The notes beneath the pieces were generated by a model. The model had not been told where the DNA came from. It did no database searches and saw only the letters and a list, made by a program, of their open reading frames with translations. This document shows, in pieces, positions 36,080 through 47,702 of a DNA stretch of 64,000 nt. The stretch comes from Zeugodacus cucurbitae (lineage: Eukaryota; Arthropoda; Insecta; Diptera; Tephritidae). Every line of letters starts with the position of its first letter. Position 1 is the stretch's first letter. The DNA lies in the NCBI RefSeq assembly GCF_028554725.1, contig NC_071669.1, positions 12,715,001-12,779,000 of the forward strand, in the 5' to 3' direction. Both the position numbers and the translations under genes were made by a program.

Positions 36080-36855
36080 CCACTAACTATTCCATGAAAC
36101 ACTATATTTTATTTCACAAAAAATTGCGTTCAATCTCATACATACATACATTGCTTCCCCTGACACACATATAAATCTTTCAACGACAGACCATCTTCCG
36201 CCCCACTTGTTTGAATTTCAGCAAACATTTTTTTCCCAAATAAATTTCATCCACTCCATTTAGCACATCGAGAAGAGTTCTTTAATGAAATCGAACAACG
36301 AAGATGGCACAATAAGCAATAACAAAAAGTATAAAAACAATAACAACAATAGCAACAACAAAAAAGCACAATGGCCATAACGTTTGCAACATGGATACAC
36401 TGTTGTTGTTGTAGTTTGTTTTTTTACAGCATTTACGCTTCTTTCTTTCTTTGTTGGTAAATTTTTCGTCTTGTGGCGCAGACAATGATCTTGTAGCTTG
36501 TCTGCACCGCCAGCCAATACATTTTTATCGCAAATTTTTTTTGTTGCTGTTGTTGTTGGTTTTAAAAGTGGGAAAAAAGAAGATATTTGCATTTCATAGC
36601 CTTGGGATGACGACGTGAGTTTGGCGTATATTTTATTCCTGCTTTATTTTATTTTTATTTACTAGCGCTGCTCCTGCTTTTCAGCGCGTCTAATTTTGGT
36701 ATGAATTTCGGCAGTTGAAGTGGTGGTTCCAATATAATGGAAGCTGTAGCATTATTTGTGTAGATTTCGTGGAAATATTTTGAAGCGCTTTCTGCTTGTA
36801 TATGGAGCATTGCGAAATTTATTAGCGTTGCTGTGAATTGTTGTTGAGTTCAGTT
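36080..36855. other. Motif-free, less AT-rich centre between the two ATTCAGC blocks
   Basis: This segment lacks the ATTCAGC word and separates the mainly forward block from the mainly reverse block. It contains AAC/GTT repeats near 36330-36420 and 36540. Minus frames at 36260-36592 are Thr/Leu-rich products of those repeats and are not supported as genes. A regulatory or promoter role is possible but unproven. Confidence 0.4.
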
Positions 36856-37869
36856 AAACTGTGCTGAATTTATTACTGAAGCATAAATGCATGCTTATGT
36901 ATGTATAAAAATACGAAAACACACACAAGCTTGTGAATTTAGTAACAGGAAAGCAGTGTGGGAGCATTTTTTGGGATATGAAATCGAAATTTGACCAAAA
37001 AAATTAATAAAATACGGCGCTGAATTGGCATACAAATTTCAAATATTACTGAAAATAGTATATATTTAATATAGACGTTGTTAAATGCTTGCTGAATTGA
37101 AGTAAATTTAGCTGAATTGCAAAAAATATGAGCTGAATTGTATAATTTTAATCAAATCATTAAAAATATATCCAATAATATTACGAAAAATAATAATTTA
37201 TTAGTTTTCATATAACTGAATACGTTAAATACATGCAACTCTTATTGTCAGCAATATAAGCTTAATTATATGTTGGTAATATAGATAAAAACCAAAAATA
37301 TATGATACAAATTTATGTATATAACGAATTGGGTTCATTTTGAGTGCGCTGAATTTATTTTATATGTGCTGAATTCATTCTAGATGCACTGAATTGTAAC
37401 TAACCGCAAAATAACTAATTAAAATCATGCTTAGCTGACAACAAAACTTGAAAATATAAAATATTTTATTTTTGCATACAATTCAGCACATTTTCCAAGC
37501 GCTGAATTCCATAAAAATAAGATTCAAAGTCACCAAAAGCACACAGAGGGCTTCAGCAATATAAATTTGTACACTCTCACAAAATTCTGATCATTTTATA
37601 AGCGCTGAATTCATTGTAGATGCGCTGAATTATATTTAAACGAAAAATAGCTAATTAAAATCATGCTTAGCTAACAATAGTGCTCAAATAATACAACATT
37701 TTAACAGTTGCATACTATTCAGCACATATAACATGCGCTGAATTGCACAGAAATACAATTTAAAGCTTCCACGTTCAAACAAATGACTACAGCTATATAA
37801 ATTTATACACTCACATCATATTCAGCGCTCCTCGTATGCGCTGAATTAGCTTCATGCGCGCTGAATTGC

Positions 37870-39480
37870 ATTAAATCCTATATAACTAACGCTTCAACGC
37901 CAAATTAACTTCTCAAACTCACAACTTAATTATGTCAACACAAGTGACAGAAAGGTACAACAACTTTGTTGCGATGCAAGTTAGTACACGCTGTTACTAA
38001 GCCACATAAGTATGTAAATGTGTGTAGTAGAATGTAGGTAGAATGGCGAAAAAAAAGCGTCAATAAAATTAACAACGCTAATTTGGTATGTGAAAAATGT
38101 CTTTCGGGCGCGTCGACATTGTCGCTGCGTCATTGCCCTTAAAAATCGCACGACCAATGTTGCTAGCCACGCCACAGCTTGTGTACACGTATGCTGTGCA
38201 ACATTGGTGTGCACGAACGCGAAAAAAAATGTTGCATTTAAATTAACTTGGCTATAAAAAAGCACGAATTGTCTGGCTAGAACTGCTTGAGGACGCTTTG
38301 GATGCTTAAGAGGAAGATAACTGAATTGCAAGTGTTTGTATATATGTGTGTTTGTTGTTGCATGTGGGCTAGCCAACGCAATCCAAAGCCCTTAGTCACT
38401 CCCATTTCGGTCGCACAGTCGCAAAGATTATGTAGCCGCAATAAAGGGAAGCATTCGTGGAAGCAGAAGGTTGGTAAGAGTGCCGTCGCGGCCGCTGCAG
38501 AGAATTACCACTCAAATGACCCGAAGAATTGCATGCAAAAAATGCAACAACGACAACAATTTCAGACAAAAAAAAATTTCAAAAAAAGAAACAACAATAA
38601 AAACAGCATTTAAGCGCTGGGTATAAGGCAGTATAAGTATATACATATGTATACATTTGTATGGGAGTATGTTCGTATGTATTTGTATGTGTATGTGTTT
38701 GTGAATTTTACCTAAGAAACTGCAGCTATTATACCCACTTCCAGAACGGCGTCCAGTCGTTTTGTTGCAGCTCCAGGTATTTTGAAAATTTATTTTATCC
38801 TTCGTTGTTGACATATTCCTTGCCTGCACCCGCGCTTGGCCCTTCCATATACTACATGTGTATTGGTGTGTATTGCTAAGCGCGTTTCACTTATGTTGCT
38901 GGCACATTAAAAGTAATGATGCTGCTGCTGCGGCTTGATGATGATGATGAGAGATTGCTTTTTCAAACATATACACATATGCATATATATATATATATTT
39001 TAAAATTTATACAACTTTTTTTATGAATTTCATGCACCTTTTTGTTGTTATTGCAATTTTATAGCGCTTTTTTCTGCACTCACTGCTTGCTACTTGTACG
39101 GCAAAACACTTTTAAACACTTCTTGCGCTGATTCGGCGCATCAAAATGCCAGCGACAATTTTATGCTTTTGTTGTTGTTGCTGACTGGCAGCCGAAAGAC
39201 AACACAATAAATATTTTACACTTTTTTACGATTTCTTTTTTATTAAAAGGTTGAAATTTACGCGAGTTGCTTTTGTTTGAGTTGAAGTTAATGTGAAATT
39301 GCAGCTGCTTTGTTGTAATTTTGTTGTTGTATTTTCCACAATTTTTGTTTTGTTTTTGTTGCAATTCTTGTTAAACAATTTCTTAGGCAACTTTTTTTGT
39401 ATTATACATAATTTCTTTTTAATTTTGTATGCAATTTTGTTTGAATTTTTTTAACATTGTTTTTGAAATTTTTAAATAAG
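37870..39480. other. Mixed non-coding DNA with a higher-complexity core at 38090-38520
   Basis: The core has open frames on both strands (37981-38376 minus, 38287-38613 plus) and one exon-like segment listed separately. From 38610 it returns to TATG/ACAT, GCT and GAT runs (38920-38955) and GTT repeats. Confidence 0.4.
38373..38473 (+). CDS. Weak candidate exon
   Basis: A T/G-rich tract ending gggctag (38372) precedes 101 bases that are open in one frame (reading QRNPKPLVTPISVAQSQRLC, then SRNKGKHSWKQKV) and end at a good GTAAGA donor (from 38474). The phase would be one base in and one base out. The acceptor tract contains many G residues and is not strong. Product unknown. It could be a chance frame in a GC-richer island. 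Confidence 0.2.
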
Positions 39481-41040
39481 ATTTTTTTAGAATATATTAT
39501 TTTGTTGCATAATTTTTATAATCAAACACTTTTGATTGCCACATTTTCTTTGTAAAAAAATATATATATTTTTTCCATAAATAAAAAATTATAAGTAAAT
39601 GGATTATAAATACTATTTTTAATAAAAGAATATAACTAAAAAACTCTTAAAAAAAATTATAAATAATATTAAAAAATTATGTAATTTAAAAATAAAATAT
39701 AAAAAATTAAAATTAAATATAAAAATTAATAAAAATATTTTTATTAAAAATTATATAAAAAACTTATAAACATTTTAAATTATATTATCTTTGTAAAAAC
39801 AAGTAATTAATTAATAATATTTTTAATAAAAATTATATTATATAAAATATTTTATAAAAAAATTAAAACACTTATAAAAAAAATATATTTATTATACTAA
39901 ATAAAAATATAAAAAATATAGAAAAAAAAGAAAAAAAATTATAAATATGATAAATTATATTTTATATAAAAAAATATAAATAAAAAAAATAATAAATGAT
40001 AAGAAATAATAATAAATAATAAAAAAAAATAAAATAAAAGCTTTTGAACCAAAAAAAATTATAAAAAATAATATTTTCGAAATGATATATATAAAAATAT
40101 GAAAAATATACAAAATATTCTAATTACAATAATAATATTGTTAAAAAATGTTTTTTTATTGCTTCTTCGCCTGTTTCTTATCAATATTATTTAATTTCAA
40201 TTATTTTTATTTTAAATCTAATAAAATATAATATTTATTTGTTATAAAAGCTCTTTGTAATATTGCGCTCATATTTTATAACGGTATTGTGACTTTCTGA
40301 TTATTATACTTTGATTTACTTTATTTTATGAAAGCTTTATTTATTGCATAAAGTTTAAATTGATATATGTTGTTGCCAGACTATATAATTTTTTATTTTT
40401 ATATTAAAATATTTTTTAAATCAAAATTATTTAAGAAAATAATTATACCGAAATGAAATTTTATTATTTTATATCCCAAAAATAGCTCGTTGTTGTTGTA
40501 ATTGTGTTGAGCATGTATTTTGAAATTCAAAATTTTCAAAAATTGATTGTTGTAATTATGTTTGACATAAATAATAATAAAATAAAAATAATAAATACTA
40601 GATTTTTGAAAATTATTAAAATCAAAAATATTTCTTAATTTTCTTTATGTGTTGTTGTTGTCATTTTGTTGAATATATATTTTAATTAAAAATTTTATAA
40701 AAATTAAATAAATTAATTATATTTTTTCTATTTTAAATCGCAAAAATAACTTGTTATTATTGTAATTTGTTAAGTTAGTATTTTAATTAATATTTTCAAA
40801 ATTAATAAAAACAATTATTTTATTTAAATAATTTTATTTTATATGAAAAAAAAATTAATTTTTTTAATTTTTTTAATTTTAAAAATTAATTTTTTTAATT
40901 AATTTTTTTATTTTTTTTTTATAAAAATAAATAAGTTAATTTTTAAACATTTTTTATTATATTTAAGTGCAAAAATAGTTTGTTGTTGTAATTTTGTTGG
41001 ACAAACTTATATTTTACTTAATATTTCCATAAAAAAATTC
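39481..41040. other. Extremely AT-rich block
   Basis: About 1.5 kb made almost entirely of A and T, with few G or C residues, especially 39540-40160 and 40680-40960. There are no open frames of note. Such blocks can behave as scaffold-attachment or easily unwound DNA, but nothing specific is shown by the sequence. Confidence 0.8.
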
Positions 41041-41279
41041 CCACAATTTCCATTATGTGCATACCTATTGTTGTTGTGGTATTTATGTACAACACTTTAT
41101 TTCAGCAACTATTCGCAATTATTGTAATTTATTTCTAGCAATTTATAAAACTCGCTTATCACATTATTGTTTTGATTTCATTTTTATTGTTGCCTTAATA
41201 CTGGCGCAAAACAGCTGCAAATCCTTACACTCAGCCATACATCGCTTAAGCGCTTTTTAAGTGATCATGAACTTCACTT

Positions 41280-42680
41280 TTTGCACGCCCTCCCGCCTGC
41301 TTTTTTGCACAAACCGACGAATTACAACTGCAAGTACTCACTTACTTACTCACAACAATCGCATTTATTTTTAGCGCTAATTACTTTAAACGTGCGAAAA
41401 ACGAACGAAAACCAGGGATGAGCGGTGGTGCAACTCGACAGTATTTTTGCTGCCATTGCTACTGACCAGCAGCGCTGTAGCGCGAGCAAATAAGAGCGAG
41501 GATCAGTTAAGGCGGCAGAAGCTTTTGGCTCACTTCACACAGCTCCTTGCCTCCGACTGTCTGTCTGTCTGTCAACGGAAACGAACTTGGTCATTACCAA
41601 CTACCGGCGCATACAAACCGACTGACTAACAAAATACTCAAATAGCTGACTAACTGCCCCAGCTAGCTGACAAACTACATATACGAAGTGTATGTGTCTG
41701 ATCGCTGGGAACTCACAAAAAACAGTGCCTTGTTGTTGCCCACGAAAAATACCTTTAATGATCGTGCATTGCTGAGACTGGCTGGCTGGTTAAGACAGCA
41801 AGAAAAAATGCAACAGTCTCAACTATTGCCACTGTTGTCTCTGGGGACAACACAAACAGTGGTAGCCGACCGCCACCGCCATCGTCAACGGTCGTAGCCG
41901 CAGCCGCCGTGGGCCAACAAGACAACTTAACTACGATTTTCAGTGATCTTCTACTACCCGCAGTGTAGCAACTCTCTTTCTTCTGCTTAACTGTGTGATT
42001 TTGCATCGCCGCTGAACGGTGATCGGTGATCAGTGATCTTGTAATGATCGTGTCGCTTGGTTTGGCGTTGCTAACGCTCCAAAAGGTTTTTTGCTTCAAT
42101 AATTTTCTTTGCTTTAAACCACTCTCTGTCTTTTTGTTTTGATACTCTTTACACTCAGCGCTCAAGCCAACTGATATTTTTCCTGCGCTGTCATTAAAAA
42201 GTGAACTGAAGTGAATTTATTGTAGCATTTTGCTTTGAAGAAAGGTTTGTCTGTACAAATAACAGCGAGAAGGCAAAGCAAACAAAAGTGTAGAAGAAGT
42301 ATTGACTGTGTGCTGCGGCGATCGACAGCAGCATTATCATTATGATCAGTGGCGATCACTACTGCTACCCGCGCAGCGCTTTGTTTGGACTGTAGAAGTG
42401 GATATACTCGTATATTTAAGTACAAACAAGAGGCGCTTCCGAGAATCATTACAAAGCTATAGCAAAGTGTCTGCAGCAATTTGATATGTGTACGCTCACT
42501 GATCGCGCAATTCCCTTTTTATCGGCTTTCCTGCCAATTCCACACGAAATTAGTCTGCGCTTGGATACACACATAAATATCTTGAGACAATTATTACAAT
42601 TCTACTCAACACTGTAGACGATTGCACCGCTTCTACCTAGTACACGATCGATCAGCCAATATGGCGAGTGCAAAGTGCGT
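41280..42680. promoter_or_regulatory. Higher-complexity island, possible promoter/leader region
   Basis: After the AT-rich block the sequence becomes balanced in composition for about 1.4 kb, with short open frames on both strands (41447-41629 and 41688-41897 plus, 41755-42165 and 42162-42479 minus), none with a domain. On the minus strand a GTGAGTAAGTAAGTGAG run near 41338-41354 could serve as a splice donor for a leader exon. Several gatcagtgatc words (42028, 42343) begin here. I infer a transcription start region, without a defined start site. Confidence 0.3.
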
Positions 42681-44985
42681 GCATTCTTCGGAAATAAATA
42701 TCAGCAAAATAAAAATGTCACATAAATATTCGCAAAGTAAATAAACAATGAAAATTTAATCAAAAGCTCAAATTACATGTAAGCCGGTCACACACCGCTA
42801 AATGTCGATTAATTGCAAAAATATGTCACGCAATTAGCGTGTTTTTTAATTAATCATATGGCAATTTAAAACTCATTACAATTGCGAGTTCAAAGGTGTG
42901 GAAGCGCCACACGATTCACCACTTAAATATATTCGAGATCAAATCACTTCCGACTGCAGCGAATTGATTCGTGCTATTTATTTATAATTATTTTTTATTT
43001 TTATAAAAAAAAATTGCAAATTGCCACCAAATCACACTCGTAAGAGACACAAAACATTGAAAGTAGAAAAAAGTGATAACGCAAACAGATAGCGCAAATA
43101 AAATGCCGCTAATGAGATAACCACTTGAGTCGCTATGGCAAATATGAGATATATATAGATGGCGCCGTTTGCAGTAGATTCAAATAGATAGCAAATAGAC
43201 TATATTTTAAACGAAGACAGACGCTTTTATATAATATATAACTATATGTTCTAAAAAAATGTGAAAATGTACTTCAAAATATAAATTCAAATTTTATACG
43301 ATCACTGATCTTTGGTGAGAGTTTGATAGCAGGGACACCAAGCATAATTGCCTTTTTATCTAAAAGAGACTGAATTATTACTGAATTATAGCACTGAAGT
43401 ATTCGAAATACTCCTAACAGTGAGTGCTTAAAAGAGTAGGTACTTAAGTAACTGCATTGTATACAAACTGCGACACTTTTGAAGATCAGTGAGGATCAGT
43501 GCAGATCAGCCAAGGCTTAACACATAAGCTGGCGTCTGGGAAATGTAATAAGCATTTATTGTGACAAAATTTGAGAAACTGTGGCACTTATTTAGATCAG
43601 TTTAAAGAACATCTTCAATACTTGGTGTTTCGATCGATCTAATTCAAAAAATAAATATTTCGCCAACAACTTTGACCGAATATTTACTAAATACTCTGGT
43701 AAGTGAGCTAAAATAACGATATTGGATTTCATCTAGACTTCAAATAGGCGATCTTTACGATTGGAAAACTAGTTGAACAGAATTAAACTATTCAAATAAG
43801 CAATATTATTTGGGAATTTCAGTACAATTCAACCGCCAATTAAAACTGTCGGACTGATCTTTGACCAAATAGACTTTTGAATGACATGATCAGAAATACA
43901 AAAAACACAATCTAGCACAGTATAACTGTTATTAACGTCTCTAACACTCAAAATTATAAAATTGTCCGGCAAAATAAATTGTTGGACATATCATTGATCG
44001 AATAGACTTCAGATTGGACATGATCAGACATACTAATAAAGCTCTAGATCCCTAGAACCATACTCAAATCGACCACTAAATATTATAAACTTTATATAAC
44101 ATGGATACACAAGTGAGTTCGACAATTCTATCGGCATTAGTTTCGAAGAGTTTGCCATTATCGAACTAGAATCCGTAATTAGAAAAATCTAATCCAACAC
44201 ACGATTGAGGCATTTTAAAACAACAAATTTTGATTTAGAATTTAAATATTTATAGCTCAAAATTACAACAACAACACACAAAGAATAATTCTCGATTCTA
44301 TGATTACTCATTTATTTTTCTGAGAATATCTGTTATTCATATTATATGAACTATTTCAACAAATTCGGCAACACACATCTTTAATTTATTATTATTATAA
44401 TTTTTTCACATTAGAACTGAGTTTTATGCTGATGAGACACTACACGATCACTGATCCCTAGCAACATCAGCTGCTTATTGCACTGAAGTTTTATTAAAAG
44501 TAGAGTAAACTATATTTTCATAATCTCCTGAAGACGAAATTGATAATTTCGGAAATTTATACACTTCTGAACAGTTTGCTTTTGCTAGGAGATCAGTGAT
44601 CATGGCTTTCCACAATTTTTCATAACAGATTAAACTATATTTTCATGGTTTCTTAAGGTTGAAATTAAACATTTTATAAATTTATTCACTTATGAGCAGG
44701 TGGTATTTTCTTGAAGATCAGTGATCTTGGCTTTCATATAGTAGAGTATACTTTTTCGTAAAATTTTTTTTTTAATATACTTCACTGCATATTTTTTACA
44801 AGTTTAAAAGTCGAAAAACACCTCCAATATAATCGTATGTATTTGTAGATCACTGATCATGGTTTTTAATTTATTAAAATTTATACAATTTCATAGATTG
44901 CTTTAGACACTGATTTTTACTACAAGAGTATATTAATTGTGTGTATTATTGTTTACTAATACACTTTAAAATTCACTGATCATTG
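42021..44985. repeat. GATCAGTGATC domain
   Basis: The near-palindromic 11-mer gatcagtgatc or its complement occurs at 42028, 43300, 44446, 44591, 44716 and 44848. Partial words (cagtgatc, cactgatc, gatcagtg) occur at about 41940, 42343, 42495, 43484, 43494, 43504, 43592 and 44973. The three at 43484-43504 are spaced 10 bp apart. Two are followed by the same ttggctttc/atggctttc (44602, 44727), showing local duplication. The interval has no supported gene. Confidence 0.8.
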
Positions 44986-47284
44986 TTACTAATTTTTGTG
45001 CGACTCAGAAACTATATTATTTATATATTATATATTATTTTTTTAATTTTATAATATTTCTTTATTGAATATATTTCTCAAATAATAATCATAAAACACC
45101 GTAACCACTTGATTACCTTCAAATATTATATGTTTAAATCACTACCACAATTTTATTACTTTTTTACACAGAAAAGTAGATATTTAATTTCTTCGCCTCT
45201 TCCATTTCAACAATAAAATTTATTTCGCAAAAAAGTAAACACTATAACAAAAACACTGACGCACACCACTACTATCGAGGCAACACGTTGCGATCATTAT
45301 CGATCGTTCGCACTACCGGCGCTCACCGTTAGAACACATACACACGTACAGATTGTGTACGAGTATTAAAAACCAATCTACCGATTTTCCGTTTCCTCAA
45401 GTTGTTTGAGCTTTAACGGTCGTTTCGTTACTGACATCAGCCAGCCAACTAACGACCAACAAGTGTATTTTGCCACAATTGAAAACATGTAGAAATGAAA
45501 ATCATAAATTAACTGCAAGAAGAGCGTGAGAAGGAGAGAAAGAGCGCGAGTCTTTAAGCCGCTGTGACGAGTTGGAGCGCATGTGAGCGCGAAGAGCGGT
45601 TCAAATGAGAGTGTAAAAGTCTACAAAAGTGTGAAATACGCGAGCATTGTAGGAAAAGAGCAACGAGTGTAGGCGAAAGACGGTAATCTCTCAATCAGGG
45701 GTATACTGTTTACCCGCAGCGCCTGGTCGCACGCATATTTTAGTTTTGGTTTTTTTTTTGTTTTTTTTTTCTTCGTGGTTGATAAGCCGGGTATGCGCTG
45801 GCGTCAACAAGAACAACAACAATAACATATGCATACTTTGAAAAAAAAAAAACAACAATAACAACTCCTTATCAGTTGTGTGTGTCTCCTTTATCACACG
45901 CTGCTTATTATCTTTCTTTTTATTTCTACACATTTCACGCAATAACGAGCGTTTTTTTCTTCTTCTTCTTCTTTTTTCTTTCTTCCAAAAATCATTGATA
46001 CACGCGGCTTTTATTGACTTTCCTGCTGTTTGATGGGCGTTGAAAAAAAAGTTGTTGAGACCGCTGAGCAAATGTACACACGTTTCCATGTGTTTGTTGT
46101 TGTTTTTTTTTTCAATTAGAACACATTTTTTTGTCACATTTCCCCTTTTTGCTTATCAGCTGTGTTGTGTCATTTACAAATTTGCTGTTGTTGTTGTTGC
46201 TAATGACGCAAGTATTTGCTTTTAGTGCATGTACGTTTCGGACATTATGTGCCACCTTTTATCTGTGCAGGTATTTGAGGCCGGCATGTGAAACTATTTC
46301 GCTCACCTGTCAGCGATATGATTTGTGCCGGCCGGCAAATGATGGATTACTTTACGACCTACTATGCGTTCGTTTGATAAGCCCATGCGTGCAATCGGTA
46401 GCTAGCTGGTGGGATCAGTCAAATGACAAATAACCGGGATAGGTTAGTACTTAAGGATTTAGCGCTTATCTGACACACGTTGAAGCGTTGGCCGTTGATG
46501 TACGTTAAGCGTTTTCTATGCACATATATTGTATTAATTTCTATATTAATGGATAAAAATTGTATGTGAAAGTCACATTAGTTTTTGTAAACTTAGAGTT
46601 TCTAAGCTCATTAGAAATTCAGCAACAAATATGGCAACCATTGTGTGGCTTAAAGGTACTTATGTATACAGTATGATACAATGAAAAATAATGGCGAATG
46701 TTCTTGATTCACAAGAAAACATTTTTGTAAAACAAAAAAAATATTTAACAAAAATCCAAAAATTTTTTAAATTACATTTAAAATTTTTTTATATTAATTA
46801 TTTTTCTATAAATTATTATTAAAATTATTTTTCTATAAATTATTAACAACTTCATCTTCATTTAAGTGTATAAACAAAAACCGTCAAATTTTGTTAATTT
46901 TTTATTTTTTAAATAGGTGGCAACCCGATTTCAAAACATATATAAATAAGGATTTCAAGATGTTTGACAAACATTTTGTATCATTTTGTTCAATTTTAAA
47001 TTTTTAGTAGGTGACAACCCTATTCGCAAAAATATCTAAATTATAGATCCCAAGCAACTTTCTTTTTGTTACCCGCAAGATAGTAATTATCATTGGCTTG
47101 AACGAAAATTTGTTTTTTGTTTCGCAGAAATCATAGATATAACTGTATCTTGGAAACCGGTTAAGAATCAACATAACCTCTTAAAGTCCAGATTTACCAG
47201 ATTTTTAAGCGAAATAAGCCGAATCCATTAGTTTCAGCGAGGAAAATAATTTAAATATCATATGTAATAAAGCGCATTTCTTTT
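44986..47284. other. Mixed non-coding DNA with a possible leader region at 45240-45690
   Basis: 45240-45690 is GC-richer; on the plus strand it has tattaaaaacc near 45365 and then a purine-rich, stop-containing stretch ending in a weak GTAATC donor-like site at about 45682. This resembles a fly 5' leader but is unproven. 46040-46440 has pyrimidine-rich and open sequence. 46740-47030 is AT-rich and includes a short duplication. Confidence 0.3.
46914..47035. repeat. 94-bp direct duplication starting taggtggcaaccc
   Basis: taggtggcaacccgatttc (46915) and taggtgacaaccctattcg (47009) introduce two copies that share T-rich flanks. Possibly a short dispersed repeat in two copies. Confidence 0.55.
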
Positions 47285-47702
47285 TTATCTTCTTCTTCCT
47301 AAGCAAAGCAATCCGGGGTGAAGCATAGCTTCCGTAACTATCTTCCTCCAGATTTTTCGATCCGTTACTAAGCGCCACCACCTTTTCACGCTCATCGCTT
47401 TGAAGTCATCCATCACTACATCTACCCATCTTTTCTTTGGTCTGTCCTTCAATCGTTTCCCTACCGACAATTTCTGGAAGGTTTTTCTCCATGCTCTATG
47501 ATATGGCATTTTTTCTACATGCCAAAGTCAGCTTATACGCTTGGCTTCTATTAATTGTATGACTTTTGTCCATTAAAGAAGTGTTCAAGCTCGGAGTTGT
47601 ATCTAATGCGATATGTGTCATTTTCAGCTTAATTGAATCGTATATTTTTCTCAATATTTTCCTTTCAAACGTTGCTATAGGGTTCATGTGACTCGCCTTC
47701 AT
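47285..47702 (-). pseudogene. Decayed LINE reverse-transcriptase C-terminal fragment
   Basis: The minus strand from 47702 reads MNPIATFERKILRKIYDSIK, then after a frameshift MPYHRAWRKTFQ, KDRPKKRWVDVVMDDFK and VKRWWRLVTDRKIWRKIVTE. The order (FERKVLRKIYG, then GRP-RW-D-V--DL, then W-R-A-DR--W) is the usual C-terminus of a large class of insect non-LTR elements, also present at 13160-14045 and 63590-64000. The middle portion (the WLGHV-RM segment) is garbled. It is non-functional. Confidence 0.75.

Larger units (their letters stand above)
32832..37866. repeat. ATTCAGC heptamer domain with 20-bp phased pairs
   Basis: By eye there are 46 exact copies of ATTCAGC or its complement in about 5 kb. 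The left block (32.83-36.07 kb) has 29 in plus and 1 in minus orientation; the right block (36.86-37.87 kb) has 3 plus and 13 minus. Fourteen neighbouring pairs are exactly 20 bp apart, start to start, for example 35535/35555, 36044/36064, 37348/37368 and 37820/37840/37860. Another set is spaced 12 bp (34865/34877, 35030/35042). Flanks often extend to ATTCAGCGC. Some pairs are copies of each other through local duplications of about 256-267 bp (35030/35289; 37348/37604), but most pairs have unrelated flanks. Confidence 0.9.

Noticed and set aside
45691..46137. 148-codon minus frame rich in Lys, Asn and Leu
   Set aside because: Composition follows homopolymer and CTT/AAC runs; it has no domain and overlaps repeats.
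46307..46405. Minus-strand exon of 99 bp with CCAG acceptor and ACAG-GTGAGC donor
   Set aside because: Splice signals are good, but all three frames contain stops, so it cannot be a coding exon of the minus-strand gene downstream of the long exon. It might be part of a non-coding transcript.
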